Shown: positions 34,480 through 42,738, counted from the first letter of the stretch. The stretch is DNA of 64,000 nucleotides from Nocardia stercoris (GCF_003696265.1 NZ_RFFH01000009.1:186001-250000); one strand, 5' to 3'. Notes: generated by a model from the sequence alone, not told the origin. A program made the numbers and translations.

Positions 34480-34593
34480 GGTCTCAGCGTGCGCCGCGAT
34501 CGGCGGCCCGCGGTGCCCGTCGCGTGATCTGGGGATGAAATCCCGCGTTGTGAACACCGTCTGTTCCATGGCTGGTCGCGTAGCGTTGGTCAC

Positions 34594-35712
34594 ATGCCTG
34601 CACACGCCGCGCCGCGACCCGACCATGCCTCCCGCCGGGCCGCTCTGCGGGCCCTGCTGGTCGAAGCCGGAGTCGACGCGCTGTTGGTGACCGACCTGGT
34701 CAATATCCGCTACCTCACCGGTTTCACCGGATCGAACGCGGCGCTCGTGGTCGACGCCTGGGACGGCGCCGAGGACCGCACCCTGCTGTGCACCGACGGC
34801 CGCTACATCACCCAGGTGCAGTTGCAGGTCCCCGACCTGCGGGCCGAGATCGCCCGCGCCAGCGCGCCGCGGCTGGTGGAACTGGCGGGGGAGTGGAAGA
34901 TGGGCCGGCTCGGCTTCGAGAGTCACGTCGTCACCGTGGCCCAGCACCAGGGGTTCGAAGGTCAGGCCACCGGACTGGAACTCGCGCCCGTCTCGGGGCT
35001 GGTCGAACAGCTGCGAATGGTGAAGGACGACTACGAGATCGGCCGGTTGCGTGCCGCCTGCGCGGCCGCCGACGCCGCGCTCGCGCAGCTGCTGGAGCGC
35101 GGCTCGGTCCGCCCCGGCCGCACCGAGCGGCAGATCGCCCGCGAGCTGGAATGGCTCATGTTCGAGCACGGCGCCGACGCGGTCGCCTTCGAGACCATCG
35201 TGGCGGCGGGCCCGAATTCCGCTGTGCCGCACCACCGTCCGACCGACGCGGTACTGGCGGCCGGAGATTTCGTGAAGTTCGACTTCGGTGCGGTGGTCGG
35301 CGGCTACCACTCCGACATGACCCGGACCGTGGTCCTGGGCGAGCCCGCCGGCTGGCAGCGCGAGGTGTACGACCTGGTCGCCGCCGCCCAGCGCGCCGGT
35401 CGCGAGGCGCTGCGCCCGGGTGCGGCCTGCGCGGCCGTCGACGCGGCCGCGCGTGGTGTGATCGATGCGGCCGGACGTGGGGATCTGTTCGTGCACGGCC
35501 TCGGACACGGCGTCGGGTTGCAGATCCACGAAGCTCCGGGAGTGGCCAAAACCGCCACGGGTACACTGCTCGATGGCGTGGCGGTCACCGTCGAGCCAGG
35601 TGTGTACTTCCCCGGCCGTGGCGGTGTTCGGATCGAGGACACCCTCGTCGTTCGTGAGGGGGGTCCCGAACTGCTCACGCTCACGAGCAAGGACCTGGCT
35701 GTCGTCGGATGA
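34594..35712 (+). CDS. pepQ: M24-family Xaa-Pro peptidase
   Basis: A 372-residue metallopeptidase with a creatinase-like N-domain and the pita-bread catalytic domain. The dinuclear metal ligands are visible: Asp in VKFDFGAVVGGYHSDMTRT (two Asp), His in HGLGHGVGLQIHEAPG, Glu in VTVEPGVYFPG and Glu in VRIEDTLVV. It cleaves Xaa-Pro bonds in peptides. TAGCGT lies 7 nt before the ATG at 34594, indicating a leaderless transcript. It leads into efp 46 nt downstream, as in mycobacteria and corynebacteria. Confidence 0.93.
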   Translation: MPAHAAPRPDHASRRAALRALLVEAGVDALLVTDLVNIRYLTGFTGSNAALVVDAWDGAEDRTLLCTDGRYITQVQLQVPDLRAEIARASAPRLVELAGEWKMGRLGFESHVVTVAQHQGFEGQATGLELAPVSGLVEQLRMVKDDYEIGRLRAACAAADAALAQLLERGSVRPGRTERQIARELEWLMFEHGADAVAFETIVAAGPNSAVPHHRPTDAVLAAGDFVKFDFGAVVGGYHSDMTRTVVLGEPAGWQREVYDLVAAAQRAGREALRPGAACAAVDAAARGVIDAAGRGDLFVHGLGHGVGLQIHEAPGVAKTATGTLLDGVAVTVEPGVYFPGRGGVRIEDTLVVREGGPELLTLTSKDLAVVG

Positions 35713-35758
35713 CGCCGGCGCCCACAAGTGTTGACTATTACAAGGAGATCCGAGGACA

Positions 35759-36322
35759 GTGGCGGACACCAGCGACTTCAAGAACGGCCTCGTGCTGAAG
35801 ATCGACAATCAGCTGCAGCAGATTATCGAGTTCCAGCACGTCAAGCCCGGTAAGGGTCCGGCGTTCGTGCGCACGAAGCTGAAGAACGTCGTCTCGGGCA
35901 AGGTCGTCGACAAGACCTGGAACGCGGGCGTGAAGGTCGAGGTCGCCACCGTCGACCGCCGCGACATGACCTACCTGTACCACGACGGCTCGGACTACAT
36001 CTTCATGGACGGCGACACCTACGACCAGATGGGTATCGACGAGGTGAAGCTGGGCAAGGGCGCCGGCTTCCTGCTGGAGAACATGCAGGTCCAGGTCGCG
36101 ATGCACGAGGGCGAGGTGCTCTACGTCGAGCTCCCGGTCACCGTCGAGATCGTGGTCGCGCAGACCGAGCCGGGCCTGCAGGGCGACCGCTCCAGCGCCG
36201 GCACCAAGCCGGCCACCCTGGAGACCGGCGCCGAGGTCCAGGTCCCGTTGTTCATCAACATCGGCGACAAGCTGAAGATCGACTCGCGCGACGGCAGCTA
36301 CCTCGGCCGCGTGAACTCCTGA
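35759..36322 (+). CDS. efp: Translation elongation factor P
   Basis: 187 residues, the usual EF-P length, with the three OB-like domains. It relieves ribosome stalling at polyproline stretches, several of which occur in proteins of this window. Domain I carries the modification-loop region FQHVKPGKGPAFVRTKLKN, with the Lys at the loop tip. The C-terminal signature is LFINIGDKLKIDSRDGSYLG. The GTG at 35759 is preceded by AAGGAG and GAGG. nusB follows 4 nt later. Confidence 0.97.
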   Translation: MADTSDFKNGLVLKIDNQLQQIIEFQHVKPGKGPAFVRTKLKNVVSGKVVDKTWNAGVKVEVATVDRRDMTYLYHDGSDYIFMDGDTYDQMGIDEVKLGKGAGFLLENMQVQVAMHEGEVLYVELPVTVEIVVAQTEPGLQGDRSSAGTKPATLETGAEVQVPLFINIGDKLKIDSRDGSYLGRVNS

Positions 36323-36326
36323 TCGA

Positions 36327-36845
36327 GTGACTGTGTCCGACTCGGCCGGGGACAAGAAGGCCCCGCACAAGAAGCTCGGCGCGCGCCACAAGGCTCGGCG
36401 CCGGGCCGTGGACCTGTTGTTCGAGGCCGAGGCCCGCGACGTCGACCCGGCGGATCTGATCGCCGATCGTGTCGCGCTGGCCGCCGGTGACGACGCGGTC
36501 GCACCGATCAACCCCTACACCCGCACCCTGGTCGAAGGCGTGGCCGACGACCTGGACCGGGTGGACGGCACCATCGAGTCCTACCTGCAGGATTGGACGC
36601 TGGGGCGGCTGCCGGCCGTGGACCGCGCCATTCTGCGGGTGGCGGTGTGGGAGCTGTTCCACGCCACCGATGTGCCGCCGGTGGTGGCGGTCGACGAGGC
36701 GGTGGAGCTGGCCAAGGCCCTGTCCACCGACGATTCGCCGGCCTTCGTGAACGGCGTGCTCGGGCGGGTGGTCGATGTGGCACCGCAGGTGCGGGCGGCC
36801 GCGGCGGCCACTCGTAGCACCGACCGGGGTGACTCGGCCCGGTGA
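36327..36845 (+). CDS. nusB: Transcription antitermination factor NusB
   Basis: 172 residues with the NusB fold: HKARRRAVDLLFEAEARDVDP at the N-terminus, YTRTLVEGVADDLDRVDGTI, and WTLGRLPAVDRAILRVAVWE, VAVDEAVELAKALSTDDSPAFVNGVLG. With NusE (S10) it binds boxA in rRNA leaders. The GTG at 36327 is used; a second GTG two codons later is equally possible. A YciI-like gene overlaps its stop by 4 nt. In corynebacteria pyrR comes soon after nusB; here it is about 21 kb away. Confidence 0.94.
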   Translation: MTVSDSAGDKKAPHKKLGARHKARRRAVDLLFEAEARDVDPADLIADRVALAAGDDAVAPINPYTRTLVEGVADDLDRVDGTIESYLQDWTLGRLPAVDRAILRVAVWELFHATDVPPVVAVDEAVELAKALSTDDSPAFVNGVLGRVVDVAPQVRAAAAATRSTDRGDSAR

Positions 36846-37102
36846 CGAACACCTATCTGGTGCTGGCGATGCGGACGTCCCGGTGGGACGACGCCGTCAT
36901 CGAACCGCACCGCGACTGGCTCGCCGCGCTCCGGGAGCGCGGCGAGCTCGACCGCACCGGCGGTTTCACCGACGGCTCGGGCGGCGCGTACGTGATCCGC
37001 GCCGAAAGTCTGGATGCGGCAACGGCTCTGGTGCACACCGATCCGATCCACACCTCCGGCGCGTCGGCGCTGACGGTCTACGAGTGGAACGTCACGACCT
37101 GA
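36842..37102 (+). CDS. YciI-like small protein
   Basis: An 86-residue ferredoxin-like alpha/beta protein of the YciI type: a beta strand TYLVLAMRT, then IEPHRDWLAALRERGELDRTGGFTDG (helix and turn), and the C-terminal strand LTVYEWNV. Such proteins bind small molecules or act as minor enzymes; the function is unknown. It overlaps nusB by GTGA and converges with the next gene after 4 nt; the 14-bp palindrome CCTGACCGGTCAGG (37098-37111) spans both stop codons and may act as a compact terminator. Confidence 0.72.
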   Translation: MTNTYLVLAMRTSRWDDAVIEPHRDWLAALRERGELDRTGGFTDGSGGAYVIRAESLDAATALVHTDPIHTSGASALTVYEWNVTT

Positions 37103-37106
37103 CCGG

Positions 37107-37358
37107 TCAGGCGCCTTCGACCACTTCGTAGATCGAGTCGGCAACCAGGCCGTGGGCTTCCCGATGGACCTGGGCCGCGGTCTCCGGGTCCGGGGCTGAG
37201 ACCAGGCAGAAGATCCGGCCGCCGGCCGGGTCCACCCAGTAGTGCTGGTAGTCCACGCCGTGGATGCCCTGGGCGGCGAGATCCGCCTGGTGTGCCCGGG
37301 CGACCTCTTCGGGGTCGATCGGACCCGGCATGTTGTGGATATCCATGTACAGCGGCAT
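37107..37358 (-). CDS. SCO4226-type DUF4242 protein (possible nickel binder)
   Basis: An 83-residue protein of the DUF4242 family, known from Streptomyces SCO4226, described as a nickel-binding ferredoxin-like dimer. Features: MPLYMDIHNMPG at the start, EVARAHQADLAAQGI, HYWVDPAGGRIFCLVSAPDPETA and the C-terminal HREAHGLVADSIYEV. The ATG at 37358 has GGAAGGGAAG upstream. It is a lone gene next to the AT-rich region containing the 37490 hairpin. Confidence 0.72.
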   Translation of the reverse strand: MPLYMDIHNMPGPIDPEEVARAHQADLAAQGIHGVDYQHYWVDPAGGRIFCLVSAPDPETAAQVHREAHGLVADSIYEVVEGA

Positions 37359-37763
37359 CGCGCACTTCCCTTCCTGACGGTGGGGGCACGTTTCAGTGTG
37401 GTCCCGACCGCTGCGCGCGTGCAACGGCCGGTTATCGTCGGCGGGGCGGTAACCGGTCGTGGATCGGCGTGGTTATGCGCGCGAGTCCCAATATTTACCG
37501 AAAAGCCGTCTCGGGCCGTTTTTCGGTAAATATTGCGGATCCGGTGGCGCGGCCGAGATCCATTACCTGACCGGCCGAAAAATCGGCAGTGCTTTCGTCG
37601 GCCACAAATTCCGGTGTTGTTTGTGTCTCATCGTCAGGTGTAAAGATAAAAACAATCGCACCAATTATTTTTTTGCCACTCAGGCAAATGCTAGTGTCAC
37701 GATGTTGCATTTTCTCCGGCACCCGTTATCGGTGTGCTCGTTCGCGTGACAGGAGTTGAAGAG
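37359..37763. other. Gene-free, locally AT-rich region
   Basis: 405 bp without a convincing gene. GC content falls sharply between about 37490 and 37740 (runs such as TTATTTTTTTG and AAAGATAAAAAC), unlike the rest of the window. It contains the 15-bp inverted repeat at 37490-37534, a smaller GCCGA(4 nt)TCGGC repeat near 37574, and the upstream region of the secreted peptide gene. Open frames here look like chance. Confidence 0.7.
37490..37534. repeat. AT-rich 15-bp perfect inverted repeat
   Basis: AATATTTACCGAAAA (37490-37504) and its exact complement (37520-37534) flank a 15-nt GC-rich centre. It could form a hairpin of 15 pairs or be a regulator site with two half-sites about three turns apart. 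No target-site duplication flanks it, so it is not an obvious transposon. Confidence 0.8.
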
Positions 37764-37940
37764 ATGCTTACACGAATTGCACGTTGGTCCGTCATCACTG
37801 CGGTGGCAGTCCCGCTCGTGGCGCTCGTGGCGCCGTCCGCGTCCGCAGCCCCACCGGCGACTACGCCGACCGACGGGTCGATCGGTATCTGCTTCTCGAT
37901 CCCGATGCCCGGATCGGCAGCCCTGGTCTGGTGTCTGTGA
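37764..37940 (+). CDS. 58-residue secreted peptide with two cysteines
   Basis: A signal peptide (basic start MLTRIARW, hydrophobic core, ASA|A cleavage after residue 28) would release a mature peptide of about 30 residues, APPATTPTDGSIGICFSIPM followed by PGSAALVWCL. The two cysteines (43 and 57) are 13 residues apart and could close a disulphide loop around a proline-glycine turn. No known family is recognised. The ATG at 37764 has AGGAG 8 nt upstream. It stands alone in an AT-rich island, 273 bp downstream of the large inverted repeat; a hairpin at 38037 may end the transcript. Confidence 0.68.
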   Translation: MLTRIARWSVITAVAVPLVALVAPSASAAPPATTPTDGSIGICFSIPMPGSAALVWCL

Positions 37941-38036
37941 TCCGGTAGCGGAAAGGGGAAGTCGTCGGCCGCCCGGCACTCGGGGTGTGGCCCACGGTGC
38001 GTGCGTGCCGGTGCGGGCCGACGATCTGTTTTTCGT

Positions 38037-38064
38037 GGTCCCGGCCGGTTGTGGGGCCGGGACC
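38037..38064. terminator. Hairpin terminator
   Basis: A 10-bp perfect stem (38037-38046 with 38055-38064) and an 8-nt loop, followed by GAATAATTTTC. It lies between the peptide gene and the convergent permease gene; the remaining gap 37941-38140 shows no gene. Confidence 0.65.
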
Positions 38065-38140
38065 GAATAATTTTCGGCTATCCCGAATAAAGACCGGTCG
38101 GCCACCGCCGACGTCGACCGGCCGTACACCACGAATGTTG

Positions 38141-38977
38141 TCAGCGCAGTCCGGTGGTGATCACACCGCGCACGAAAGCCCGGTGCGCCAGTGCGTAGAT
38201 GCCCACCATCGGTGCCAGCATCACCACCGACGCCGCCAGTAACACCGGTCGCTGGGTGGCGTACTGACCCTGCATCCACACCAGCCCGAGGGTGACCGTC
38301 GAGATGCTGTCGCGCTGGATCATCACCAGCGGCCACAGGAAGTCGTTCCACACCGTCACCCAGGTCAGTACCGCCAGCACCAGCATGGCGGGCCGGGCAT
38401 TGGGCGCCACCACCTTTCGATAGGTCTGCCATACCGAGCAGCCGTCGAGGGTGGCGGCCTCCTCCAGTTCGACGGGCAGGTTCAGATAGAACTGCCGCAT
38501 GAGGTAGGTGCCGAACGCGCTGCCGAACAGTCCGGGCACGACCATGGCCAGCGGGGTGTCGACCCACCCGAGGGCCCGCATGAGGATGAACTGCGGCAGT
38601 ACGGTCGCGGTCGCCGGAATCATCAGGGTGCCCAGGTAACCCAGGAAGATCAGGTCTCGGCCGCGGAAGGGCAGGCGGGCGAACGCATAGCCTGCCGTCG
38701 AGCAGAAGAACACCTGCCCGACGGTGACACAGCCCGCGTACAGCACGGTGTTCAGCAGCATCCGGCCGAACGGCAGATATTCGAACACCAGGCGATAGTT
38801 CGACCATCGTGGTTGTCCCGGAACCGGATTCGCGCCGGTGGCGCCGGTGTGTTGCAGCGACCCGGCGACCGCGAACAGGACCGGGGCCAGCGCGCACCAC
38901 GCGACAGCCACGAGCGCCGCGTAGATCAGCAGCCCGCCGCACGTGCGGCGCAGGACGCGGCGGTCGGCGGTGGACAC
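38141..38977 (-). CDS. Carbohydrate ABC transporter permease (MalG type)
   Basis: A 278-residue inner-membrane permease with six helices and the ABC-ATPase docking EAA loop (ELEEAATLDGCSVWQTYRKV). The N-terminal WCALAPVLFAVAGSLQ and the PRWSNYRLVF region are typical of MalG-like subunits. It is the last gene of the SBP-permease-permease set, 3 nt downstream of the MalF-type gene. The arrangement resembles mycobacterial UspABC, which also lacks its own ATPase. Confidence 0.9.
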   Translation of the reverse strand: MSTADRRVLRRTCGGLLIYAALVAVAWCALAPVLFAVAGSLQHTGATGANPVPGQPRWSNYRLVFEYLPFGRMLLNTVLYAGCVTVGQVFFCSTAGYAFARLPFRGRDLIFLGYLGTLMIPATATVLPQFILMRALGWVDTPLAMVVPGLFGSAFGTYLMRQFYLNLPVELEEAATLDGCSVWQTYRKVVAPNARPAMLVLAVLTWVTVWNDFLWPLVMIQRDSISTVTLGLVWMQGQYATQRPVLLAASVVMLAPMVGIYALAHRAFVRGVITTGLR

Positions 38978-38980
38978 CGG

Positions 38981-39856
38981 TCAGACGGCCCCGGAACGAG
39001 CGGCGCGCAGCCGCAGCGCGGTGACCAGCAGCAGGACCGCGACGATCACCCAGGTCAGCGCGGCCGCGTAACCGGGATCGTCGAAGACGAAGGCGTTCTG
39101 GAACATCATGATGCCCAGCAGGTAGGTGCCCGATTCGGGTCCGCCGCTGCCGCCGGTGAGCACGTACGCCTGATCGAATGCCTGGAACGAGTTGATGATC
39201 GAGATGGTCACCACGAATCCCAGCGCCGGCCGGATCAGCGGCAGGCTGACGCAGCGGAACCGCCGCCACCGCCCGGCCCCGTCGATGCGCGCGGCCTCGT
39301 GCAGCACCGGGGGCACCGCCTGTAGCGCGGCGAGCAGCACGACCGCCGCGAACGGCACACCGCGCCAGACACCGACCAGGCACAGCGCGGTGAACGCCCA
39401 CACCGGATCACCCAGCCAGGGCACCGGATCGATCCCGATCCAGCCGAGCAACCGGTTCAGCACACCGGTGTCGGTGTCGAACATGGTGCGCCACACCACG
39501 GTCATGGCGGCGGTGGAGGCGACCAGCGGCAGGAAGACCGCACCGCGGAAAAGCCCGATTCCGGCCACCTTCGCCTGCAGCACCGCGGCGACCGCGAGCC
39601 CGATCACCGTGGTTCCGACCACCGTGACCACGGTGTAGATCACCGTATTGCGCAGTGCGACACCGAACATCGGGTCGGCGAACAGCCGCCGGAACTGGGC
39701 CGCGCCGACGAAGCGCGGGGCGTGGAACAGGTCCCACGCATGGCAGCTGAGATAGATCGAGAAGGCCAGCGGGAAGGCCAGGAACACCAGGACGGCCAGC
39801 AGATTCGGTGCGACGAACCACCATCCGGCGCGGGCCCGGCGGCGCGCGCCGATCAC
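38981..39856 (-). CDS. Carbohydrate ABC transporter permease (MalF type)
   Basis: A 291-residue permease with six helices. The first helix (WWFVAPNLLAVLVFLAFPLA) and the EAA loop (VLHEAARIDGAGRWRRFRCV) mark the MalF/UgpA type. With the MalG-type partner it forms the membrane channel for a sugar or sugar-like substrate. The GTG at 39856 overlaps the stop codon of the binding-protein gene by 4 nt, so the two are translated in sequence. Confidence 0.9.
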   Translation of the reverse strand: MIGARRRARAGWWFVAPNLLAVLVFLAFPLAFSIYLSCHAWDLFHAPRFVGAAQFRRLFADPMFGVALRNTVIYTVVTVVGTTVIGLAVAAVLQAKVAGIGLFRGAVFLPLVASTAAMTVVWRTMFDTDTGVLNRLLGWIGIDPVPWLGDPVWAFTALCLVGVWRGVPFAAVVLLAALQAVPPVLHEAARIDGAGRWRRFRCVSLPLIRPALGFVVTISIINSFQAFDQAYVLTGGSGGPESGTYLLGIMMFQNAFVFDDPGYAAALTWVIVAVLLLVTALRLRAARSGAV

Positions 39857-41142
39857 GCGGAATCCCGGAGCAGACCGTCGATCTCCTGGGCCGGACCGTC
39901 GGCGAACCAGTCGGCGTCGGCCGCGCCGCGCAGGACCCGGTCGCTGGCCCGCCGGAAGGCGGCGTCGACGCGGGCCCAGGCGGGGGAGACCGGGATGTGG
40001 GCAGAGTTGGCGGGGCCGCCGGTGAGTACCTCGAGATTGCGGATGTGCCGGTGTGCCGCAGCGAATTCGGGGGAGTGGACGGCGGTGGTGGCGGCCGGGA
40101 CGAACAATCCGGAGCCGGCCGCGAGCGTCTGCCCGATCGGCCCGGTCGCGAATTTCACGAATTCCCAGGCCTGTTCCTTGCGCGGGCTCGACGCGGCGAT
40201 ACCGAGCCCGGTGGTGCCGATATCGGATTTCGCCGTACTGCCGTGCGGGCCGACCGGCAGCACGGTCACATCGAAGTTCAAACCGGGCACCGCGGTGAAC
40301 GTGCTGTACATCCAGTGCCCGGTCAGTACCATGGCCGCCTGGCCCGAGCCGAAAAGGTCGATGGCGGACTGTGATTCGGCGTCGGCGACGCTGGGGGCGA
40401 CCCGGTGCCGCACCGCGAGGTCGGCGTAGAACTGGAACCCCTGCGCGAATCGTGGTTCGCCGATCCCGGTGCGGGTCGGCCCGATCGGCGGCGTGAACCA
40501 GTCACCGCCGTTGTTCATCCCGAAGATGGCGGCCGAATAGCGCGGCACCGGCCAGGCGTCGGCGAATCCCCACTGGGAGGTCCGCCCGTCGCGGTCCCGC
40601 ACGGTGAGTGCCTGTGCGGTGTCGAGGAATTCGGCGAAGGTCCAGGTGTCGCTCCAGCGTGCGGGCGGTGCCGGCCGCCCGGCGGCGGCGAACAGGTCGG
40701 TGTTGTAGTAGAGGAAGACCCCGGCCCATTGTTCGGGGAGCGCGTACAGCCCACCGCGGAACCGGAAGGTCTCGGTCAGCGGGGCGGCGAGGTCGGCGGC
40801 GCTGCCGGGGTCCTGTCGCACCAGCGGTCCCAGATCGTGCAGCACACCGAGTTCGGCGAAGCGCGCATACGATTCCCAGGTCATGAGCACGTCCGGGCAG
40901 CGGCCGCCGGCGCAATAGGTGAGGATCTGCTGCTGCGGATCGGGACCCGAGAGCTGCACCCGGACCGGGATATCGGGACGGGCCCGCCGGAACTCGTCGA
41001 TGATCCGCCGCCGGACCCGCGCCTCCTCGGGTGCCGCCTGGAAGAAGACGGTCAGCGCGTGCGGGTCGTCGCCGCACCCGCCGAGCGCGACCGTGCCGGC
41101 GAACCCGGCCGCGCCGCACAGCAGTGCACGCCGATCCAGCAT
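39853..41142 (-). CDS. Extracellular solute-binding lipoprotein (sugar ABC importer)
   Basis: A 429-residue family 1 binding protein. A lipobox at VALGGC (Cys23) gives a lipid anchor; two arginines at 4-5 precede the hydrophobic segment. Domain features: LTVFFQAAPEEARVRRRIID, PDVLMTWESYARFAELGVL, the ALPEQWAGVFLYYNTDLFA ligand-facing segment and AWEFVKFATGPIGQ near the C-terminus. The substrate is unknown; the nearest M. tuberculosis analogue by arrangement is UspC. AGAGGA lies upstream of the ATG at 41142. The ATPase must be supplied from elsewhere. Confidence 0.9.
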   Translation of the reverse strand: MLDRRALLCGAAGFAGTVALGGCGDDPHALTVFFQAAPEEARVRRRIIDEFRRARPDIPVRVQLSGPDPQQQILTYCAGGRCPDVLMTWESYARFAELGVLHDLGPLVRQDPGSAADLAAPLTETFRFRGGLYALPEQWAGVFLYYNTDLFAAAGRPAPPARWSDTWTFAEFLDTAQALTVRDRDGRTSQWGFADAWPVPRYSAAIFGMNNGGDWFTPPIGPTRTGIGEPRFAQGFQFYADLAVRHRVAPSVADAESQSAIDLFGSGQAAMVLTGHWMYSTFTAVPGLNFDVTVLPVGPHGSTAKSDIGTTGLGIAASSPRKEQAWEFVKFATGPIGQTLAAGSGLFVPAATTAVHSPEFAAAHRHIRNLEVLTGGPANSAHIPVSPAWARVDAAFRRASDRVLRGAADADWFADGPAQEIDGLLRDSA

Positions 41143-41313
41143 TCCGGTCCTCTGCGCGGTAGGCGACGTGTGCCCGAGCGGTCAATTGATACACGCAGGC
41201 TATCAGCGGTGTCGGAAATTCCGGCTTCGACACCGGATTCGGCGGAGTCGGATTCGCTGGTCCGGGATGCGCGTAGGCTCGGGTCGTTCGTGTTCACGCA
41301 GTTCGGAGTGGTG

Positions 41314-41685
41314 ATGGCGGCACAACCATGGCGATCGGTATACCGGGTGGCCGCACTGGTGGTGGCCCTGGCGGGGATCAGTGCCTGTGATCCGGGCGAC
41401 GGTAAGCCGAACGCGTCGCCGCCACCCGCGCCGGTCTCCACCGCACCGGCACACAGTAGCGACGTCACGTGCCGGGAGTACCTGACGCAGAACGCCGACC
41501 AGAAGCGGCTGATCGTCGCCAAGGTGATCCAGGAGTACGACCCCGGCGCGGGCGAACCGGCCGCCGGCTTCGTCGACCTCGCGCGCGGTGGTGTCGACCT
41601 GCTCTGTTCCTTCCCGAGCAACTCCGGCCTGCGGGTCAGTGAGGCCGTGCACCGCCACGTGAAGGTTCAGATCGGCCCGCACTGA
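41314..41685 (+). CDS. Small hypothetical lipoprotein
   Basis: 123 residues with a lipoprotein signal (VAALVVALAGISAC, Cys25), a Pro/Ala-rich spacer and a short domain with two further cysteines (DVTCREYLTQN and DLLCSFPSN) that could form a disulphide. It resembles small actinobacterial lipoproteins of the acid-stress/HdeA-like shape, but the similarity is weak. The ATG at 41314 has GGAG 5 nt upstream. It is divergent from the ABC importer and convergent with the oxidoreductase gene after 15 nt. Confidence 0.62.
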   Translation: MAAQPWRSVYRVAALVVALAGISACDPGDGKPNASPPPAPVSTAPAHSSDVTCREYLTQNADQKRLIVAKVIQEYDPGAGEPAAGFVDLARGGVDLLCSFPSNSGLRVSEAVHRHVKVQIGPH

Positions 41686-41700
41686 GCGGCCGGGCGGCGG

Positions 41701-42669
41701 TCACGGTCGCAGGATGATCGTGCCGGTGGTCGCCCGCTCCTCGACGAGCCGATGCGCCCGGGCCGCCTCGGCGAGCGGCAGGATCCGGTCGACCAGCGGG
41801 GTCAGGGTGCCGGCGACCGCGGCGGTCATCGCGGTCGCGCGCCGCGGCGCGACGCGGGCCAGCCAGTCCGGTCCACCGCAGTGCGTGAGTGTGATCTTGT
41901 GTTCCGAAAGATCTTCCGGCGCAACGCTTGCCGGTTCACCTGAGAGCTGTCCGTAGCTGAGGACACGACCACGTTCGGGTGTGGTGTAGTCCAGCAGCTG
42001 CCGGGTCGGGTCACCACCGAACGCGTCGAACACGACGTCGAGGGTCGACCGGCCCAGCGTTCGCCCGACGGCCTCCGGCCAGCCGGGATCGTTGTGGTCG
42101 ACCACGTCGTCGGCGCCGAATGCGCGGGCGCGGGCGAGTTTGGCGGGACCGCCCGCGGTGGCGATGATCCGGCCCGCGCCGGCGGCCCGCGCCAGCTGGA
42201 TCAGGTACGCCCCGACGCCGGTGGCGCCCGCCTGGACGAGGATCGTTTCCCCGGCACGCAGACCGGCGGTGTCGATCAGCTGCGTGGCGACCGACCCGCT
42301 CATCGACACCGCCGCGGCATCCTCATCGGTGAGTTCGTCCGGGATATGGGCCGCGACTGCCGCTGGGACGCAGACGAATTCGGCATAGGCGCCGCTGCCG
42401 GCGGTGGAGACGACCACGCGCCGGCCCAGCAGTCCGGTGTCGGTGCTGGGTCCGACGGCTTCGACGACGCCGATCGCCTGCAGGCCGAAGATCGCGGGTA
42501 GCGGCACCCAGGTGGGGAAAGCGCCCGAGCGGAGCAGTGTCTCGCCGAACAGCACCGGAATCGCGGTGGTTCGCACGGAGATCTCGCCGGGGCCGGGGGC
42601 GGGGCGGTCCACCTCGCGGGCTTGGAGCACGTCGGGGGCGCCGGCGGTGGTCATTACGATTGCCTGCAT
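41701..42669 (-). CDS. Quinone oxidoreductase-like medium-chain dehydrogenase
   Basis: A 322-residue NADPH-dependent MDR enzyme of the quinone-reductase type (no catalytic zinc ligands seen). Features: N-terminal MQAIVMTTAGAPDVLQAREV, VVVSTAGSGAYAEFVCVPA, the nucleotide loop ILVQAGATGVGAYLIQLARA, and C-terminal ARAHRLVEERATTGTIIL. It reduces quinones or enones; the substrate is unknown. The ATG at 42669 (GGAG 6 nt before) starts the family N-terminus. It is divergent from a TetR gene with two direct-repeat operators between them. Confidence 0.88.
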   Translation of the reverse strand: MQAIVMTTAGAPDVLQAREVDRPAPGPGEISVRTTAIPVLFGETLLRSGAFPTWVPLPAIFGLQAIGVVEAVGPSTDTGLLGRRVVVSTAGSGAYAEFVCVPAAVAAHIPDELTDEDAAAVSMSGSVATQLIDTAGLRAGETILVQAGATGVGAYLIQLARAAGAGRIIATAGGPAKLARARAFGADDVVDHNDPGWPEAVGRTLGRSTLDVVFDAFGGDPTRQLLDYTTPERGRVLSYGQLSGEPASVAPEDLSEHKITLTHCGGPDWLARVAPRRATAMTAAVAGTLTPLVDRILPLAEAARAHRLVEERATTGTIILRP

Positions 42670-42684
42670 CGAAAACTCCATAAG

Positions 42685-42738
42685 TTGACCGTTGGTCCAG
42701 TTGTCGTCTCGACGATATGGACCGCCGGTCCAGTTGTC
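42685..42738. promoter_or_regulatory. Paired TetR operators
   Basis: Two 21-bp copies (42685-42705 and 42718-42738) differ at only three positions and share GGTCCAGTTGTC; the spacing of 33 bp is three helical turns. Each contains an inverted GACC(3 nt)GGTC core, which is TGGACC(3 nt)GGTCCA in the second copy. They lie between the oxidoreductase and TetR start codons. Confidence 0.72.

Noticed and set aside
34479..35808. Upstream extension of the prepilin peptidase frame to about 585 codons
   Set aside because: The added part is antisense to pepQ and shows no membrane or peptidase features; the ATG at 34479 gives the correct family N-terminus.
37490..37534. Inverted repeat considered as transposon ends
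   Set aside because: Arms are only 15 nt apart, no transposase lies between them and the flanks show no target duplication.
37459..37749. Short frames on both strands of the AT-rich island
   Set aside because: They span the inverted repeat, lack ribosome sites and have no recognisable domain; they look like chance openings.
40405..41313. Plus-strand frame upstream of the small lipoprotein
   Set aside because: It is antisense to the solute-binding lipoprotein; only the part from 41314 has a signal peptide and ribosome site.
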